Shown here piece by piece: positions 8,752 through 18,029 of a DNA stretch of 42,805 bases (position 1 is the stretch's first letter; each line of letters begins with the position of its first letter). The notes beneath the pieces are model-generated. The model was not told the DNA's origin. It searched no databases and worked only from the letters and a program-made list of their open reading frames with translations. The stretch is taken from contig PNNG01000024.1 in the NCBI GenBank assembly GCA_013824115.1, forward strand, positions 1-42,805, written 5' to 3'. Position numbers and translations under genes: made by a program. Source of the stretch: Sphingobacteriaceae bacterium. Its GTDB lineage: Bacteria > Bacteroidota > Bacteroidia > UBA7662.

Positions 8752-11565
8752 ATGAGATATTTTATTGCAGCCCTTTGTTGGTTGGGCATGGGCCTTAGCC
8801 ATGTGTCTACGGCACAAGTGGTGCGTTCCATTCCCCGGTTTCCGTCTGATACCGACTCTGTGACCATCATTTTTGATGCCACCCAAGGCAACGGCGCCCT
8901 GGCCAACGTAGCTCCACCCATTTACGCCCATACCGGGGTAATTACAAGTCAGAGCACCGGTCCGAGCGACTGGCGCAATGTGCAAGGCACCTGGGGACAG
9001 GCTTCGCCCAACACCCTCATGACCCCACTGGGCAACAATCGGTACAGCATCACTTATGTGCCGCGTACTTTTTATGGAACTGCTGCCAACATCCAAATGC
9101 TTTCGCTGGCTTTTGTATTCCGCAATACCAGCGGCAGTATTGTTGGGCGCTCGGCCGATGGCAGCGATATTTATTTGCCTCTTTTTACAGCCGGACAATT
9201 ACATAGCCGCATATTTAGTCCCGCCAGCAGCCCCCTCGTAGCCCCAAACAGCAACATCTCCTTTTTTGGGGCTTCGTCACAAGTGTGTACACTGAGCCTT
9301 TTTGTAAATGGCACCCAAATACAAAGCGTGGTATCCGATTCACTGGCCATGCAAGTGCCCATAGGGGCATCGGGCAATTACCAATTGGTGTTTAGGGCAA
9401 ACAATGGTGCAACAGTACGCAACGATACACTTAACCTTGTTGCCTTGCCCTCTTTGAACGTGCAAGCATTGCCTGCGGGCATCCGCGATGGAGTGAATTA
9501 CATCAACGACAGTACTGTTACACTCGCTTTGTTTGCCCCACACAAGCAACATGCCTTTGTACTCGGCGATTTCAACGATTGGAAACTGGATGCCACTTAT
9601 TTTATGAACCGCACACCCGACAGCAATTGGTACTGGCGCACCATTACCGGACTCACACCGGGTGTGGAATATGCTTTTCAATATTTAGTTGACGGCAGCT
9701 TGCGGGTGGCCGATCCTTTCGCCGAAAAAATTCTGGACCCCAACAACGACCGATTTATTGCGGCCAGCACCTACCCCAACCTCAAACCCTACCCCACAGG
9801 CAAAACCAATGGCATTGTAAGTGTGCTGCAAACCAATAAGCCTGCTTACAACTGGAGAAACAACAACTTCCAAAGACCCGCCAACAAAGACTTGTTCATT
9901 TATGAGCTATTGGTCCGCGATTTTATCGCTGATCAGCGCTATGTCAGTGTTATTGACAGCCTCGACTATTTCAAGCGCATGGGGGTAAATGTTTTGAAAA
10001 TCATGCCCATTACCGAGTTTGAAGGCAACAACAGCTGGGGCTACAACCCGAGTTTTATGCTGGCACCCGACAAAGCCTATGGCACCGATGCCGACCTCAA
10101 AGCTTTGATTGACAGCTGTCATGGCAAAGGCATAGCCGTGGTACTCGATATGGTACTGAATCACGCGTTCGGACAAAGCCCACTTTCGCAGCTTTGGTGG
10201 GATGGCGCCAACAATCGCCCGGCGGCCAACAGCCCCTATTTTAATCCCATTCCTACCCATGATTTTAATGTAGGCATGGACTTCAACCACGAGAGCCCGG
10301 CTACCAAACGTTTTGTGAACCGGGTAGTACGCCACTGGCTGTCGGAATACCGGTTTGACGGTTACCGCTTCGACCTCAGCAAAGGATTCACCCAACGCAA
10401 TACGCTGGGCAATATAGGTGCCTGGAATGCTTACGACTCCAACCGTGTAGCACTTTGGAAAGGCATACATGATACGATGCAAGCCATATCGCCCAATTCC
10501 TATGTGATTTTGGAGCACCTTTCCGACAATCCTGAAGAGCGCGAATTGGCCAATTACGGCATGATGTTTTGGGGCAATATAAACCACAACTTCGGCGAAG
10601 GCACCATGGGCTTTACGAGTAATTCAAGCCTCACATCCATGTCGCACAAAGCCCGTGGTTGGAGCAAGCCTCACCTCATTGCTTATGCCGAAAGTCACGA
10701 TGAAGAGCGCGTAATGTATCGTACGGTGAATTTTGGAAGTACTTCGGGTACCACCAATCCCCGCCAATTTGGGGTGGCCATCAAGCGCATGGAATTGGTT
10801 CCCGTATTTTTGTTGAGCATTCCCGGCCCCAAAATGATATGGCAGTTTGGTGAATTGGGTTATGATTTCAGCATCAACCGTTGTCCGAACGGCACCATCA
10901 ACAACAACTGCCGTACCGATCCTAAGCCCATTCGTTGGGATTATTTTACCCACCCCGATCGCCGTTACCTGTACAACATTTACAGCGCCATGGGTAAGTT
11001 GCGGGCCGAGCAAGCCGCTTTTGCCACCGACAGCTTCTTAACCACTTTGGGTGGTGCCTTCAAGGTCATTCGTTTGTTCCACCCTAGCATGGATGTGGTA
11101 ACGATTGGCAACTGGTCGACTTCGGCCAACAGCGGCAATGTGAATTTCAGTCGCACGGGCATGTGGTACGAGTATTTTACGGGCGACAGCTTGAATGTGA
11201 CCGATTTGGTAACAAACATTCAACTGGGCCCTGGCGCCTACCGCATTTACACCAGCAAACGTTTGGCACAACCCGATTTGAGCTTGAGTCAGCGTGAATT
11301 TGCTAGCCGCAAGGTGCTCACGGTATATCCCAATCCGGCCAGCGAAGGGGTGTATGTTGACATGGGCTTGCAGGAGCAAGCTGGTAGGTTAATCATCACC
11401 GACCTGCAGGGCCGCCAAATAGTAACTTTGCCCGAGGAGCAGGCTGATTTGCCTGCCGGCATCCGCTATTGGGATTTGAAAGACCAGCGTGGCAACCGCG
11501 TTACTGCCGGATTGTATTTGGTGAGAAGCCAAAGCGGCGCCACGGGCAAGGTGGTGGTGCAGTAA
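8752..11565 (+). CDS. Secreted GH13 alpha-amylase with T9SS type A sorting domain
   Basis: This encodes 937 residues that should hydrolyse alpha-1,4-glucans outside the cell. A signal peptide (about 1-21) is followed by an N-terminal beta module shared with the preceding gene (to about 140). A CBM48/E-set-like domain follows (FVLGDFNDWKLD, about 268-279). The GH13 barrel starts near 385 with all conserved regions: DMVLNH (466-471), GYRFDLSKG with nucleophile Asp541, VILEHL with acid/base Glu588, and ESHDEE with Asp650. A C-terminal beta domain and a T9SS sorting domain (VYPNPASEGVYVDM, LPAGIRYW, TAGLYLVRS) complete it. CBM48 plus GH13 resembles branching or pullulanase-type enzymes as well as amylases, so fine specificity is open. 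It converges with SusD/SusC, forming a glucan-use locus. Confidence 0.92.
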   Translation: MRYFIAALCWLGMGLSHVSTAQVVRSIPRFPSDTDSVTIIFDATQGNGALANVAPPIYAHTGVITSQSTGPSDWRNVQGTWGQASPNTLMTPLGNNRYSITYVPRTFYGTAANIQMLSLAFVFRNTSGSIVGRSADGSDIYLPLFTAGQLHSRIFSPASSPLVAPNSNISFFGASSQVCTLSLFVNGTQIQSVVSDSLAMQVPIGASGNYQLVFRANNGATVRNDTLNLVALPSLNVQALPAGIRDGVNYINDSTVTLALFAPHKQHAFVLGDFNDWKLDATYFMNRTPDSNWYWRTITGLTPGVEYAFQYLVDGSLRVADPFAEKILDPNNDRFIAASTYPNLKPYPTGKTNGIVSVLQTNKPAYNWRNNNFQRPANKDLFIYELLVRDFIADQRYVSVIDSLDYFKRMGVNVLKIMPITEFEGNNSWGYNPSFMLAPDKAYGTDADLKALIDSCHGKGIAVVLDMVLNHAFGQSPLSQLWWDGANNRPAANSPYFNPIPTHDFNVGMDFNHESPATKRFVNRVVRHWLSEYRFDGYRFDLSKGFTQRNTLGNIGAWNAYDSNRVALWKGIHDTMQAISPNSYVILEHLSDNPEERELANYGMMFWGNINHNFGEGTMGFTSNSSLTSMSHKARGWSKPHLIAYAESHDEERVMYRTVNFGSTSGTTNPRQFGVAIKRMELVPVFLLSIPGPKMIWQFGELGYDFSINRCPNGTINNNCRTDPKPIRWDYFTHPDRRYLYNIYSAMGKLRAEQAAFATDSFLTTLGGAFKVIRLFHPSMDVVTIGNWSTSANSGNVNFSRTGMWYEYFTGDSLNVTDLVTNIQLGPGAYRIYTSKRLAQPDLSLSQREFASRKVLTVYPNPASEGVYVDMGLQEQAGRLIITDLQGRQIVTLPEEQADLPAGIRYWDLKDQRGNRVTAGLYLVRSQSGATGKVVVQ

Positions 11566-11590
11566 GCGCATGCATGCTACTGCTAGACAA

Positions 11591-11620
11591 AGCCCCTCCG
11601 GTGATGGAGGGGCTTTTTTT
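11591..11620 (+). terminator. Terminator of the amylase gene
   Basis: A 9-bp GC-rich stem (AGCCCCTCC at 11591-11599 with GGAGGGGCT at 11606-11614), a 6-base loop and a T run to 11620, located 25 bases after the stop codon. Confidence 0.88.
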
Positions 11621-12289
11621 GGCTGCTGGTAAAAAGGGTTCTACGAACAACTTTTCGGGTGAGCGAAACGGCGGATTTGGAATTTCCGATTTGGATTTGC
11701 TATTCCAAATGAGGGTTGGCAGCGCAGCAAGTGGAAGATAGCGCCCCAACAGGGCGCTGAAATGCTGGGTGGTTAATTTATGCTACCCCGATTTGGCCCC
11801 GACAAGCAATGTCATTAAGTGAAGGGTTGGAAATAGCGCGTTGGCGGTCAAACCGATGATTGTGGTTGTGCCACCCATTCAGGGTCGCATTAAATGGGTA
11901 TATCATGGTTTCTATAAACGTATGACCCCCTCTGGATCTTTGAATCAAACCTGACACGATGATAGTTCAATTCAGGCGGTGATTTTGGTATGTTCAAAAT
12001 CAAAGCACCCCAAGGGTATGCCACGTTCTACGTGGAGTGCCAAATTTATAGAAACATCATGCAAACGTGATTAAACCGACCCCGATGGGGTCGCATCATC
12101 AAAATGCTGGTAGTCAAGGCACATCAATATGCTGTTCGTGGTTAACTTAATGACATTGACTGACAAAGCCCTTTTGGCCTTCGCATTCGGTGACAGCGCA
12201 GCTGGATCCCTAATTACAAAAAGCAAATACCAATTGGCATATGCCCCAATCGAATTGCTGGAAACAAGAGAAAGGTAAGCTACTGGCAT
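11621..12289. repeat. Gene-free spacer with degenerate interspersed inverted repeats
   Basis: No convincing gene is seen between the convergent amylase and susD terminators. The stretch contains several short hairpin-forming motifs: GCGCCCCAACAGGGCGC (near 11740), GTTTCTATAAACG (near 11910) with its inverted relative TTTATAGAAAC (near 12050), CCACGTTCTACGTGG (near 12020) and ACCCCGATGGGGT (near 12080). These look like eroded copies of an interspersed REP-like family typical of Bacteroidota intergenic regions. No transposase is associated. Confidence 0.5.
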
Positions 12290-12324
12290 AAAAAAGCCGC
12301 TTCCCGAGGAGAGAAGCGGCTTTT
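12290..12324 (-). terminator. Terminator of the susC-susD operon
   Basis: On the minus strand an 11-bp stem (12302-12292 with 12324-12314; core AAGCGGC) is followed by a T run (A run 12290-12295 on the plus strand). It lies 20 bases beyond the susD stop codon. Confidence 0.85.
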
Positions 12325-12344
12325 GCAAGTTTAGTTTCTGAAAA

Positions 12345-13934
12345 TCAATTGTACCCCGGGTTCTGCACCAAGTTGGTATTCACTGCCAAATCAGACAACG
12401 GCAAAGGATATAACCTGAAGTGATCGGAGGTGGCTTGACCATCAATCACATTGCCTTTCCACTGCCAAACATAAGCACCGCCAGTAAACAAACCGAAACG
12501 AATCAAGTCGGTACGACGGTGGCCTTCAAAATATAGTTCACGAGCCCTTTCATTCAGAATATTAGGCAAAGTAAGCCCCGCAGCTGTAATGTTTTGGCTG
12601 GTATTTCCATAAGCGCGTTCGCGCAGTAAGTTAAAGTAGGTAACTCCTTGAGCAACACTTCCAGCACCACGAGCGGCACATTCGGCGTACATCAAGTAAG
12701 CATCAGCCAGGCGGAACATAGGGAAATCGATATCGGAGAAAGTACGGGTAGGATCACTGCCAGGTTGGTCGCCACGGGTGCGGTTTCTCCATTTTAGCGT
12801 AGGCCAACCCTGCGTAAACGACTGAATGTTGGCAATGTTTCTATTACGGGTGGTTAAAAAGATAAATCGGTTATCAAGGGTTGAATCGGGGAAAACATTC
12901 ACAAATTCTCTTCTTGTTCTGATACCCGACCAACCATTGGCCCACTGCTGGGTAGTACTAATACCGCTGCCGCCAATACAGGCATTCATCAAAAAAGTAG
13001 TACCACCAAAGCTGCGCGTTCTCTGTCCATCATAAGGCAATGCGAAAATGATTTCAGAAGAGGTATGGTTATCGGCAAAAAAGTTGTGCCTATAATTGGG
13101 CTCCAAAGCGTAACCTGCGTTGATAATTTGGTTCAAATAAGTGATACAATCGGCATAACGAGGAGTGCCCGTGTATACTTCGGCATTCAAGTACAATTTG
13201 GCCAATACCATCCAAGCTACCGCCTTGTTGGCACGTGCATAATAGGTAGTGCGATCGGCTTGTGGATCGGCTAGCTCAGGAATGATGGCCAACAACTCAG
13301 ATTCTACAAAATTGAACAGCTCTTGGCGATTGGCTTGCGCTGGTGGCGTTTTGGTACCGGGCAGCAAATCGTCTTTAATCAAGGGAACATTGCCATACAA
13401 ATCGATGGCATGCCAATAGCTCAAAGCACGTAAAAACCGGGCTTCGGCATGGAACTGACGAATTTTGGTTTTATCGGCATCCGAAAAACCACGCTCCGAT
13501 AAACTTGCTTCAGTTGAGTTCCTGATAAACTCATTTATCAAAGCAATTTGAAAGAATATACGGTTATATGTAATTTCCACGAAAGGGTTCAACGAATTGA
13601 AGTTCATGGTATTCATATCGCGCAAACCCGGATCATTCCAAGCTACTATGGATTCATCGGTGGGCAACTGCTGTAAAATCCACCAAGCACGAGAATAAGT
13701 TGAAGCGCCATTGTCGAATGCCGAAATGTCTACATTACCGCCACCACCATCGTTACCTTCTATGGTCAAACCGCCATATAATTTGGCCAACGCATTGATG
13801 TAGTTGTTTGGATCTTTAAACACATCCTCTGTGCTTATTTCATAACGAGGAGTACGATTCAGCTCATCCATACATGCCGTCAGACCTACCGAAATAGCCA
13901 ACAGCGCAATTAGTTTTATTTTATTCAATTTCAT
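12345..13934 (-). CDS. SusD/RagB-family nutrient-binding outer membrane lipoprotein
   Basis: This encodes 529 residues. A lipoprotein signal (MKLNKIKLIALLAISVGLTAC, lipobox Cys21) is followed by the alpha-helical TPR-like fold of SusD. Typical family segments are visible: FHAEARFLRALSYWHAIDLYG, VPLIKDD, ANKAVAWMVLAKLYLNAEVY, FPMFRLADAYLMYAECA and the C-terminal INERARELYFEGHRRTDLIRFG. The protein caps the SusC barrel and captures oligosaccharides at the cell surface. It starts 10 bases after the susC stop, so the two form an operon ended by the terminator at 12290-12324. The opposite-facing amylase suggests starch or a related glucan as substrate; this is inference, since SusCD pairs serve many glycans and some peptides. 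No SusE/SusF-like gene is present. Confidence 0.95.
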   Translation of the reverse strand: MKLNKIKLIALLAISVGLTACMDELNRTPRYEISTEDVFKDPNNYINALAKLYGGLTIEGNDGGGGNVDISAFDNGASTYSRAWWILQQLPTDESIVAWNDPGLRDMNTMNFNSLNPFVEITYNRIFFQIALINEFIRNSTEASLSERGFSDADKTKIRQFHAEARFLRALSYWHAIDLYGNVPLIKDDLLPGTKTPPAQANRQELFNFVESELLAIIPELADPQADRTTYYARANKAVAWMVLAKLYLNAEVYTGTPRYADCITYLNQIINAGYALEPNYRHNFFADNHTSSEIIFALPYDGQRTRSFGGTTFLMNACIGGSGISTTQQWANGWSGIRTRREFVNVFPDSTLDNRFIFLTTRNRNIANIQSFTQGWPTLKWRNRTRGDQPGSDPTRTFSDIDFPMFRLADAYLMYAECAARGAGSVAQGVTYFNLLRERAYGNTSQNITAAGLTLPNILNERARELYFEGHRRTDLIRFGLFTGGAYVWQWKGNVIDGQATSDHFRLYPLPLSDLAVNTNLVQNPGYN

Positions 13935-13944
13935 GGTTGCTCTT

Positions 13945-16929
13945 TTAGAAAGTGAAATTCAAATTCACGGTGTAAACACGTGCACGAGGATAAAGGTTGT
14001 TGTCTACTCCGTTCGCTACCTCTGGGTCAACGCCACTATAATTGCTCAGAACGAAGGCATTCTGAATCATGAATGAAGCACGGGTGGCTACTCGGCTATT
14101 GAAGAGACTGCCAAAGTTATAACCAACAAAAAGGTTATCCAGACGTAAGAAATTTGCCTTTTCCAGATAATAATCGGAAAGATACTGAGGTCTTACAAAG
14201 TTTGTACTAAGGTAGTTTTCAACCACATTGCTCGACCATGTGTTGCTTATTCCAGTTGCATCTAAGTGCCCAAAATTGGAATTCACATTGTTGTACACAT
14301 AACGTCCAATTTCACCACGCAAAGAGAAACCACCGTTCCATTTTTTGTAACGCACATTGCCAAAAAAGGCGAAGAAGTATTGCGGCTGGGCTGATTTGTC
14401 GTGAATTACCAAGTCAGCATCTGTAATCTGGCCATCGCCGTTTACATCGCGGTAAGCTCCTTCTATAGGTTTGCCATTTTCGTCGTAGAGTTGCTCAAAC
14501 AAATAGAAGGTGTTTAGCGGCCTGCCAACTACCAATCTTTGTACCCTATTTCCGGTTCCTCCCGAAATACCCGGTCCGAATAAAATACCTGCTTCGTTAA
14601 GCGCAGCGCTTCCAAACAAATTGGTAACCTCATTTCGGTTGAAAGTACCGTTGGCTCCAATTTCAACAGTGAGGTCTTTGCGGTCAACTGCCACATAATT
14701 CAAAGTCAACTCCAATCCTGTATTGGTCATATTACCCACATTGGTGAGAACGCGGTTGGTGAAGTTGGTTCCGGCGGGTACCTCAATAAAGTTCAAAAGG
14801 TCTCGTGTGTCTCGGTGGTACCATTCTAAAGTACCATAGATCTTGTTGTTAAAGAAACCAAAGTCGAAAGCAGCATTGTAGGTGGTGGTTGACTCCCAGC
14901 GCAGGTTGGCATCGTAACCTCCTGGCCGCCACATCGAAAAGAACTGGTTACCCAACTGCATACTCGCGGTTGGAGTGCTTTGGTTCCAAAATGCCATGTA
15001 TCCATAATTGAGCCCCACATCTTGTTGACCAGTTGAACCAATTCCTGTTCTGAATTTGAGGGTTGATAAATTTTTCATGCGTCGGAAAAAGTCCTCTTCG
15101 CTCATGCGCCAAGCAAAAGCCACTGAAGGAAAAAATCCCCAACGGTTTTCTGGAGCAAAGCGCGAAGATCCATCAGCCCTTACGGTTGCAGTAATAAGGT
15201 ATCGATCGTTATAAGAATAATTCAACCGGCCAAAGTACGATACCAATGCATTGTCAAAAAAAGTCGGGAATTCAGGTGCTACGGTTTCTGTATCGCCTCT
15301 CAAATCCAAGTCTTGGAAAACAGGCCTAAAGGTCGACCATTCTTGAAAAGTATATCCACCCGTAAAGTCAAACTTGCTGGTGTAATCGGGAATGTCTTTG
15401 GCGTATCGGAAATAAGCCTCTACCATTCTGTTGTTTTTTTCTTCACGGTATTCGTTGAAGCGTCCTTGGCGCCTGTATTCAACAGCCGAAGTGGAGTCAA
15501 CCGTAATGGTGCCACTTCCTCTAGACCAATCGCCCCCCACATTCAAATAAACATTCAAACCGGGAACAGCATCTACTTTGTAATCAAGCAAAACGCCACC
15601 AATAAATCTATTTACCGAACTGATGTCTCTGCGCTGGTTCAGCATACCTACAGGGTTTTTGGGTGCCAAATCATCGGGAGATCCATCACCTTGCGTCCAT
15701 TCAAAATAGCCATCGAATCTACCGGTGTCTACGCGTACGGGTTTGGTTGGGTCGAAGGTAATGGCAGAACCAATGGCGCCTTGATTGGCAAATCGGCTTT
15801 GGGTGTTGAAATATTTCAAATTGGCATCTACCTTCAACCGGTTTTTGAAGAAGGTGGGATTCAGGTTTAAAGAAGCACCTGTACGCTCAAAGTTACCTGT
15901 ACGCAGGTTACCTGTTTCATCGTAGCGCTCCAAGCTCAGGCGATAAGGCAAGTTTTTAATACCTCCCGTAAAGCCAACATTTAAGTCAGAAATTCGCCCC
16001 AACTGATAAATTTCATCTTGCCAATTGGTAAAACCCGATGCTCCCAATCGCGCAATGAGTCCACTATCACCCGAGCTATTAACCAAATCGCGATATTGAT
16101 CGGCAGATAAAGAGTTTACCCTTCTTGCAATCTGTTTTACCGATAAATTGCTGCTTACCTGTGCAGTGAACTTATCACCGCTTTTTCCTTTTTTGGTGGT
16201 AATGATAATTACCCCATTGGCTGCCCGCGAACCATAAATGGCAGCGGCTGAAGCATCTTTCAAAATGGTAAAGCTTTCAATGTCGTCGGGGTTAATGAGC
16301 GACAAAGGGTTGGCTGCGCCGGCGATACCACCACTTTCAACCGGTACGCCGTCGATTACAAAGAGGGGGTCGTTGTTCGCACCAATCGACGACGTACCCC
16401 GGATGCGGATCTGCGATCCGCTGCCTGGGGCACCACCGGCCGCTGATACTTGCACACCAGCCGATTTACCCATGATCATCTGTTCGGGCGAGGCGAAGTT
16501 ACCTTGCTGGAAGGTTTTAGACTGGATGGCCACTACCGAACCTGTGAGGTCGCGGGTTTGGGTGGTACCATAACCTACTACCACCGCTTCTTCGAGCATT
16601 TGCACGTCTTCTTCGAGGGCAAAGGTCATATTGGTGGTTTTTCCAGCCTCAACAGTAACGTTGATGGTTGCTGAGCGGTAACCCAAATAGGAGGCTTGTA
16701 CCGCAGCCGTGCCGGGTTTTACACCTTCAATTTTGAATTTACCATTGATGTCGGTAGCTCCACCATTGGTGGTACCCCGTACGACGACTGCAGCACCTAT
16801 GATGGGCTGCTTCTTGTTGTCCAACACCGTGCCGGTGATGGTGCCTTTGGGTTGGGCCAGGGCTGCTGTGCTTGTGAACAGCAAAACCAGCGTCCATCCA
16901 AAGAATCTTGCCAGGTAGTTTTGTTTCAT
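13945..16929 (-). CDS. SusC/RagA-family TonB-linked outer membrane transporter
   Basis: This encodes 994 residues. A signal peptide (about 1-25) is followed by a carboxypeptidase-regulatory-like domain (GTITGTVLDNKKQPIIGAAV to about 110) and the SusC signature VVVGYGTTQTRDLTGSV, which holds the TonB box region. The plug contains RIRGTSSIGANNDPLFVIDGVP and AAIYGSRAANGVIIITTKKG, both hallmark motifs. The rest is a 22-strand barrel ending in VNLNFTF with a terminal Phe. It imports oligosaccharides with energy from ExbBD-TonB. The gene leads the susC-susD operon. There is no N-terminal STN domain, so it is not expected to signal directly to an anti-sigma factor. The glycan substrate is inferred from the neighbouring amylase only. 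Confidence 0.96.
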   Translation of the reverse strand: MKQNYLARFFGWTLVLLFTSTAALAQPKGTITGTVLDNKKQPIIGAAVVVRGTTNGGATDINGKFKIEGVKPGTAAVQASYLGYRSATINVTVEAGKTTNMTFALEEDVQMLEEAVVVGYGTTQTRDLTGSVVAIQSKTFQQGNFASPEQMIMGKSAGVQVSAAGGAPGSGSQIRIRGTSSIGANNDPLFVIDGVPVESGGIAGAANPLSLINPDDIESFTILKDASAAAIYGSRAANGVIIITTKKGKSGDKFTAQVSSNLSVKQIARRVNSLSADQYRDLVNSSGDSGLIARLGASGFTNWQDEIYQLGRISDLNVGFTGGIKNLPYRLSLERYDETGNLRTGNFERTGASLNLNPTFFKNRLKVDANLKYFNTQSRFANQGAIGSAITFDPTKPVRVDTGRFDGYFEWTQGDGSPDDLAPKNPVGMLNQRRDISSVNRFIGGVLLDYKVDAVPGLNVYLNVGGDWSRGSGTITVDSTSAVEYRRQGRFNEYREEKNNRMVEAYFRYAKDIPDYTSKFDFTGGYTFQEWSTFRPVFQDLDLRGDTETVAPEFPTFFDNALVSYFGRLNYSYNDRYLITATVRADGSSRFAPENRWGFFPSVAFAWRMSEEDFFRRMKNLSTLKFRTGIGSTGQQDVGLNYGYMAFWNQSTPTASMQLGNQFFSMWRPGGYDANLRWESTTTYNAAFDFGFFNNKIYGTLEWYHRDTRDLLNFIEVPAGTNFTNRVLTNVGNMTNTGLELTLNYVAVDRKDLTVEIGANGTFNRNEVTNLFGSAALNEAGILFGPGISGGTGNRVQRLVVGRPLNTFYLFEQLYDENGKPIEGAYRDVNGDGQITDADLVIHDKSAQPQYFFAFFGNVRYKKWNGGFSLRGEIGRYVYNNVNSNFGHLDATGISNTWSSNVVENYLSTNFVRPQYLSDYYLEKANFLRLDNLFVGYNFGSLFNSRVATRASFMIQNAFVLSNYSGVDPEVANGVDNNLYPRARVYTVNLNFTF

Positions 16930-17100
16930 ACAAAATGTTTTGTGTAGGATTGGAGGTAAAAATTGCGTTAATAACAGACATTTTTATCTCACATTCCAAA
17001 TCAAGCAATTTCAATTCAATTAAAAAAATTTATTTGCGAATTAATCACACATTTTTTTCGTGTTAAGATGTGACCTTTGCAAGGCCAATCACCAAACACC

Positions 17101-17700
17101 ATGAGTTTCACCGAAAACTTCTCTCCCGAGTTCACCAGCTGGGTTTTGATTCCCCTGCTCATCTTTTTTTCCAGGGTGGCCGACGTAACCATTGGCACCA
17201 TACGTATTGTGTTTGTAGCCCGGGGAAAAAAGCAAATAGCCCCCTTTTTGGGCTTTGTAGAGGTGCTGATTTGGATCATTGCCATGTCGCAAATCCTTAA
17301 ATACGCCAATAACTGGCCTAGCTACCTGGCTTGGGCAGGTGGTTTCGCCGTGGGCAACTACATTGGCTTGTGGATAGAAGAAAAATTGGCCATAGGCAAC
17401 TTGGTTATTCGGGTAATTACGGCTCGACCTGCCAACGAATTGGTGCATGCGCTTCGTGAGGCTGGTTTCGGCGTCACCTCGCTCGATGCCCAGGGCAGCA
17501 GCGGCGAAGTAAGCGTGATATTCACCTTGGTGAAACGCAAATTTGTGCAAGACGTAATTGCCATTGTGAAAAACTACAACCCAAATGCCTTCTACACCAT
17601 TGAAGACGTACGGTTTACCTCCGATACTATCTTCTCACCTCCAGCGGCTGCAGGCAAAAAGAGTTTGTTTGGCAATTTGTCGACACGCATTGCCAAATAA
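17101..17700 (+). CDS. UPF0316 membrane protein (DUF5698 plus DUF2179)
   Basis: This encodes 199 residues. Three membrane segments lie at about 13-32 (WVLIPLLIFFSRVADVTIG), 43-62 (FLGFVEVLIWIIAMSQILKY) and 66-83, forming the DUF5698 part with its conserved RVADVTIGTIR. A soluble C-terminal DUF2179 domain (about 90-175, LVIRVITARPANELVHALRE) follows; this domain also occurs at the end of YitT proteins. The family is widespread and of unknown function. An in-frame ATG at 17077 would add 8 residues, but a promoter-like GACCTTTG at 17072-17079 overlaps it, so I prefer 17101, where the family alignment begins. A long non-coding repeat region follows directly after the stop. Confidence 0.88.
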   Translation: MSFTENFSPEFTSWVLIPLLIFFSRVADVTIGTIRIVFVARGKKQIAPFLGFVEVLIWIIAMSQILKYANNWPSYLAWAGGFAVGNYIGLWIEEKLAIGNLVIRVITARPANELVHALREAGFGVTSLDAQGSSGEVSVIFTLVKRKFVQDVIAIVKNYNPNAFYTIEDVRFTSDTIFSPPAAAGKKSLFGNLSTRIAK

Positions 17701-18020
17701 GTTCAAGGTTGAGCGCAGCGAAATCCCGAGAGGCTTTTGCCGATTCAAGATTCAAAATTCAAAAGGGGTTTGCAGCTCCGCTGCAATGGAAGACCATAGC
17801 AATAGCGGCCCTGTCGGGGCCAAATCTGGGTAGCAAAGCGAAATCCCGAGAGCCAAGGGCGCCTGCCCCGAGAGCCTCAGCGATTCGGGGATTCGGGATT
17901 CAAAAAAGGGCTGCGGTGCAGCTAGAAACGAAGAAAGTCGCAAAAGCGGCCCCACATCGGGGCTAAATCTGGGCAGGCCCGCAATTTCCCCATTTCAAAA
18001 GCCTCTCTAGGGGTGACATC
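17701..18020. repeat. Two diverged copies of a GC-rich intergenic repeat after the UPF0316 gene
   Basis: The stretch has no gene. The phrase GCGAAATCCCGAGAG occurs near 17718 and again near 17838. The phrase AGCGGCCC...TCGGGGC followed by AAATCTGGG occurs near 17803 and near 17945, about 142 bases apart, so the region is a diverged duplication. The same family appears after the motB stop near 20945 (GAGCGCAGCGGCATCCCGAG). Each copy holds short hairpins such as GGCCCTGTCGGGGCC. Confidence 0.6.
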
Positions 18021-18029
18021 TTGGTAACA

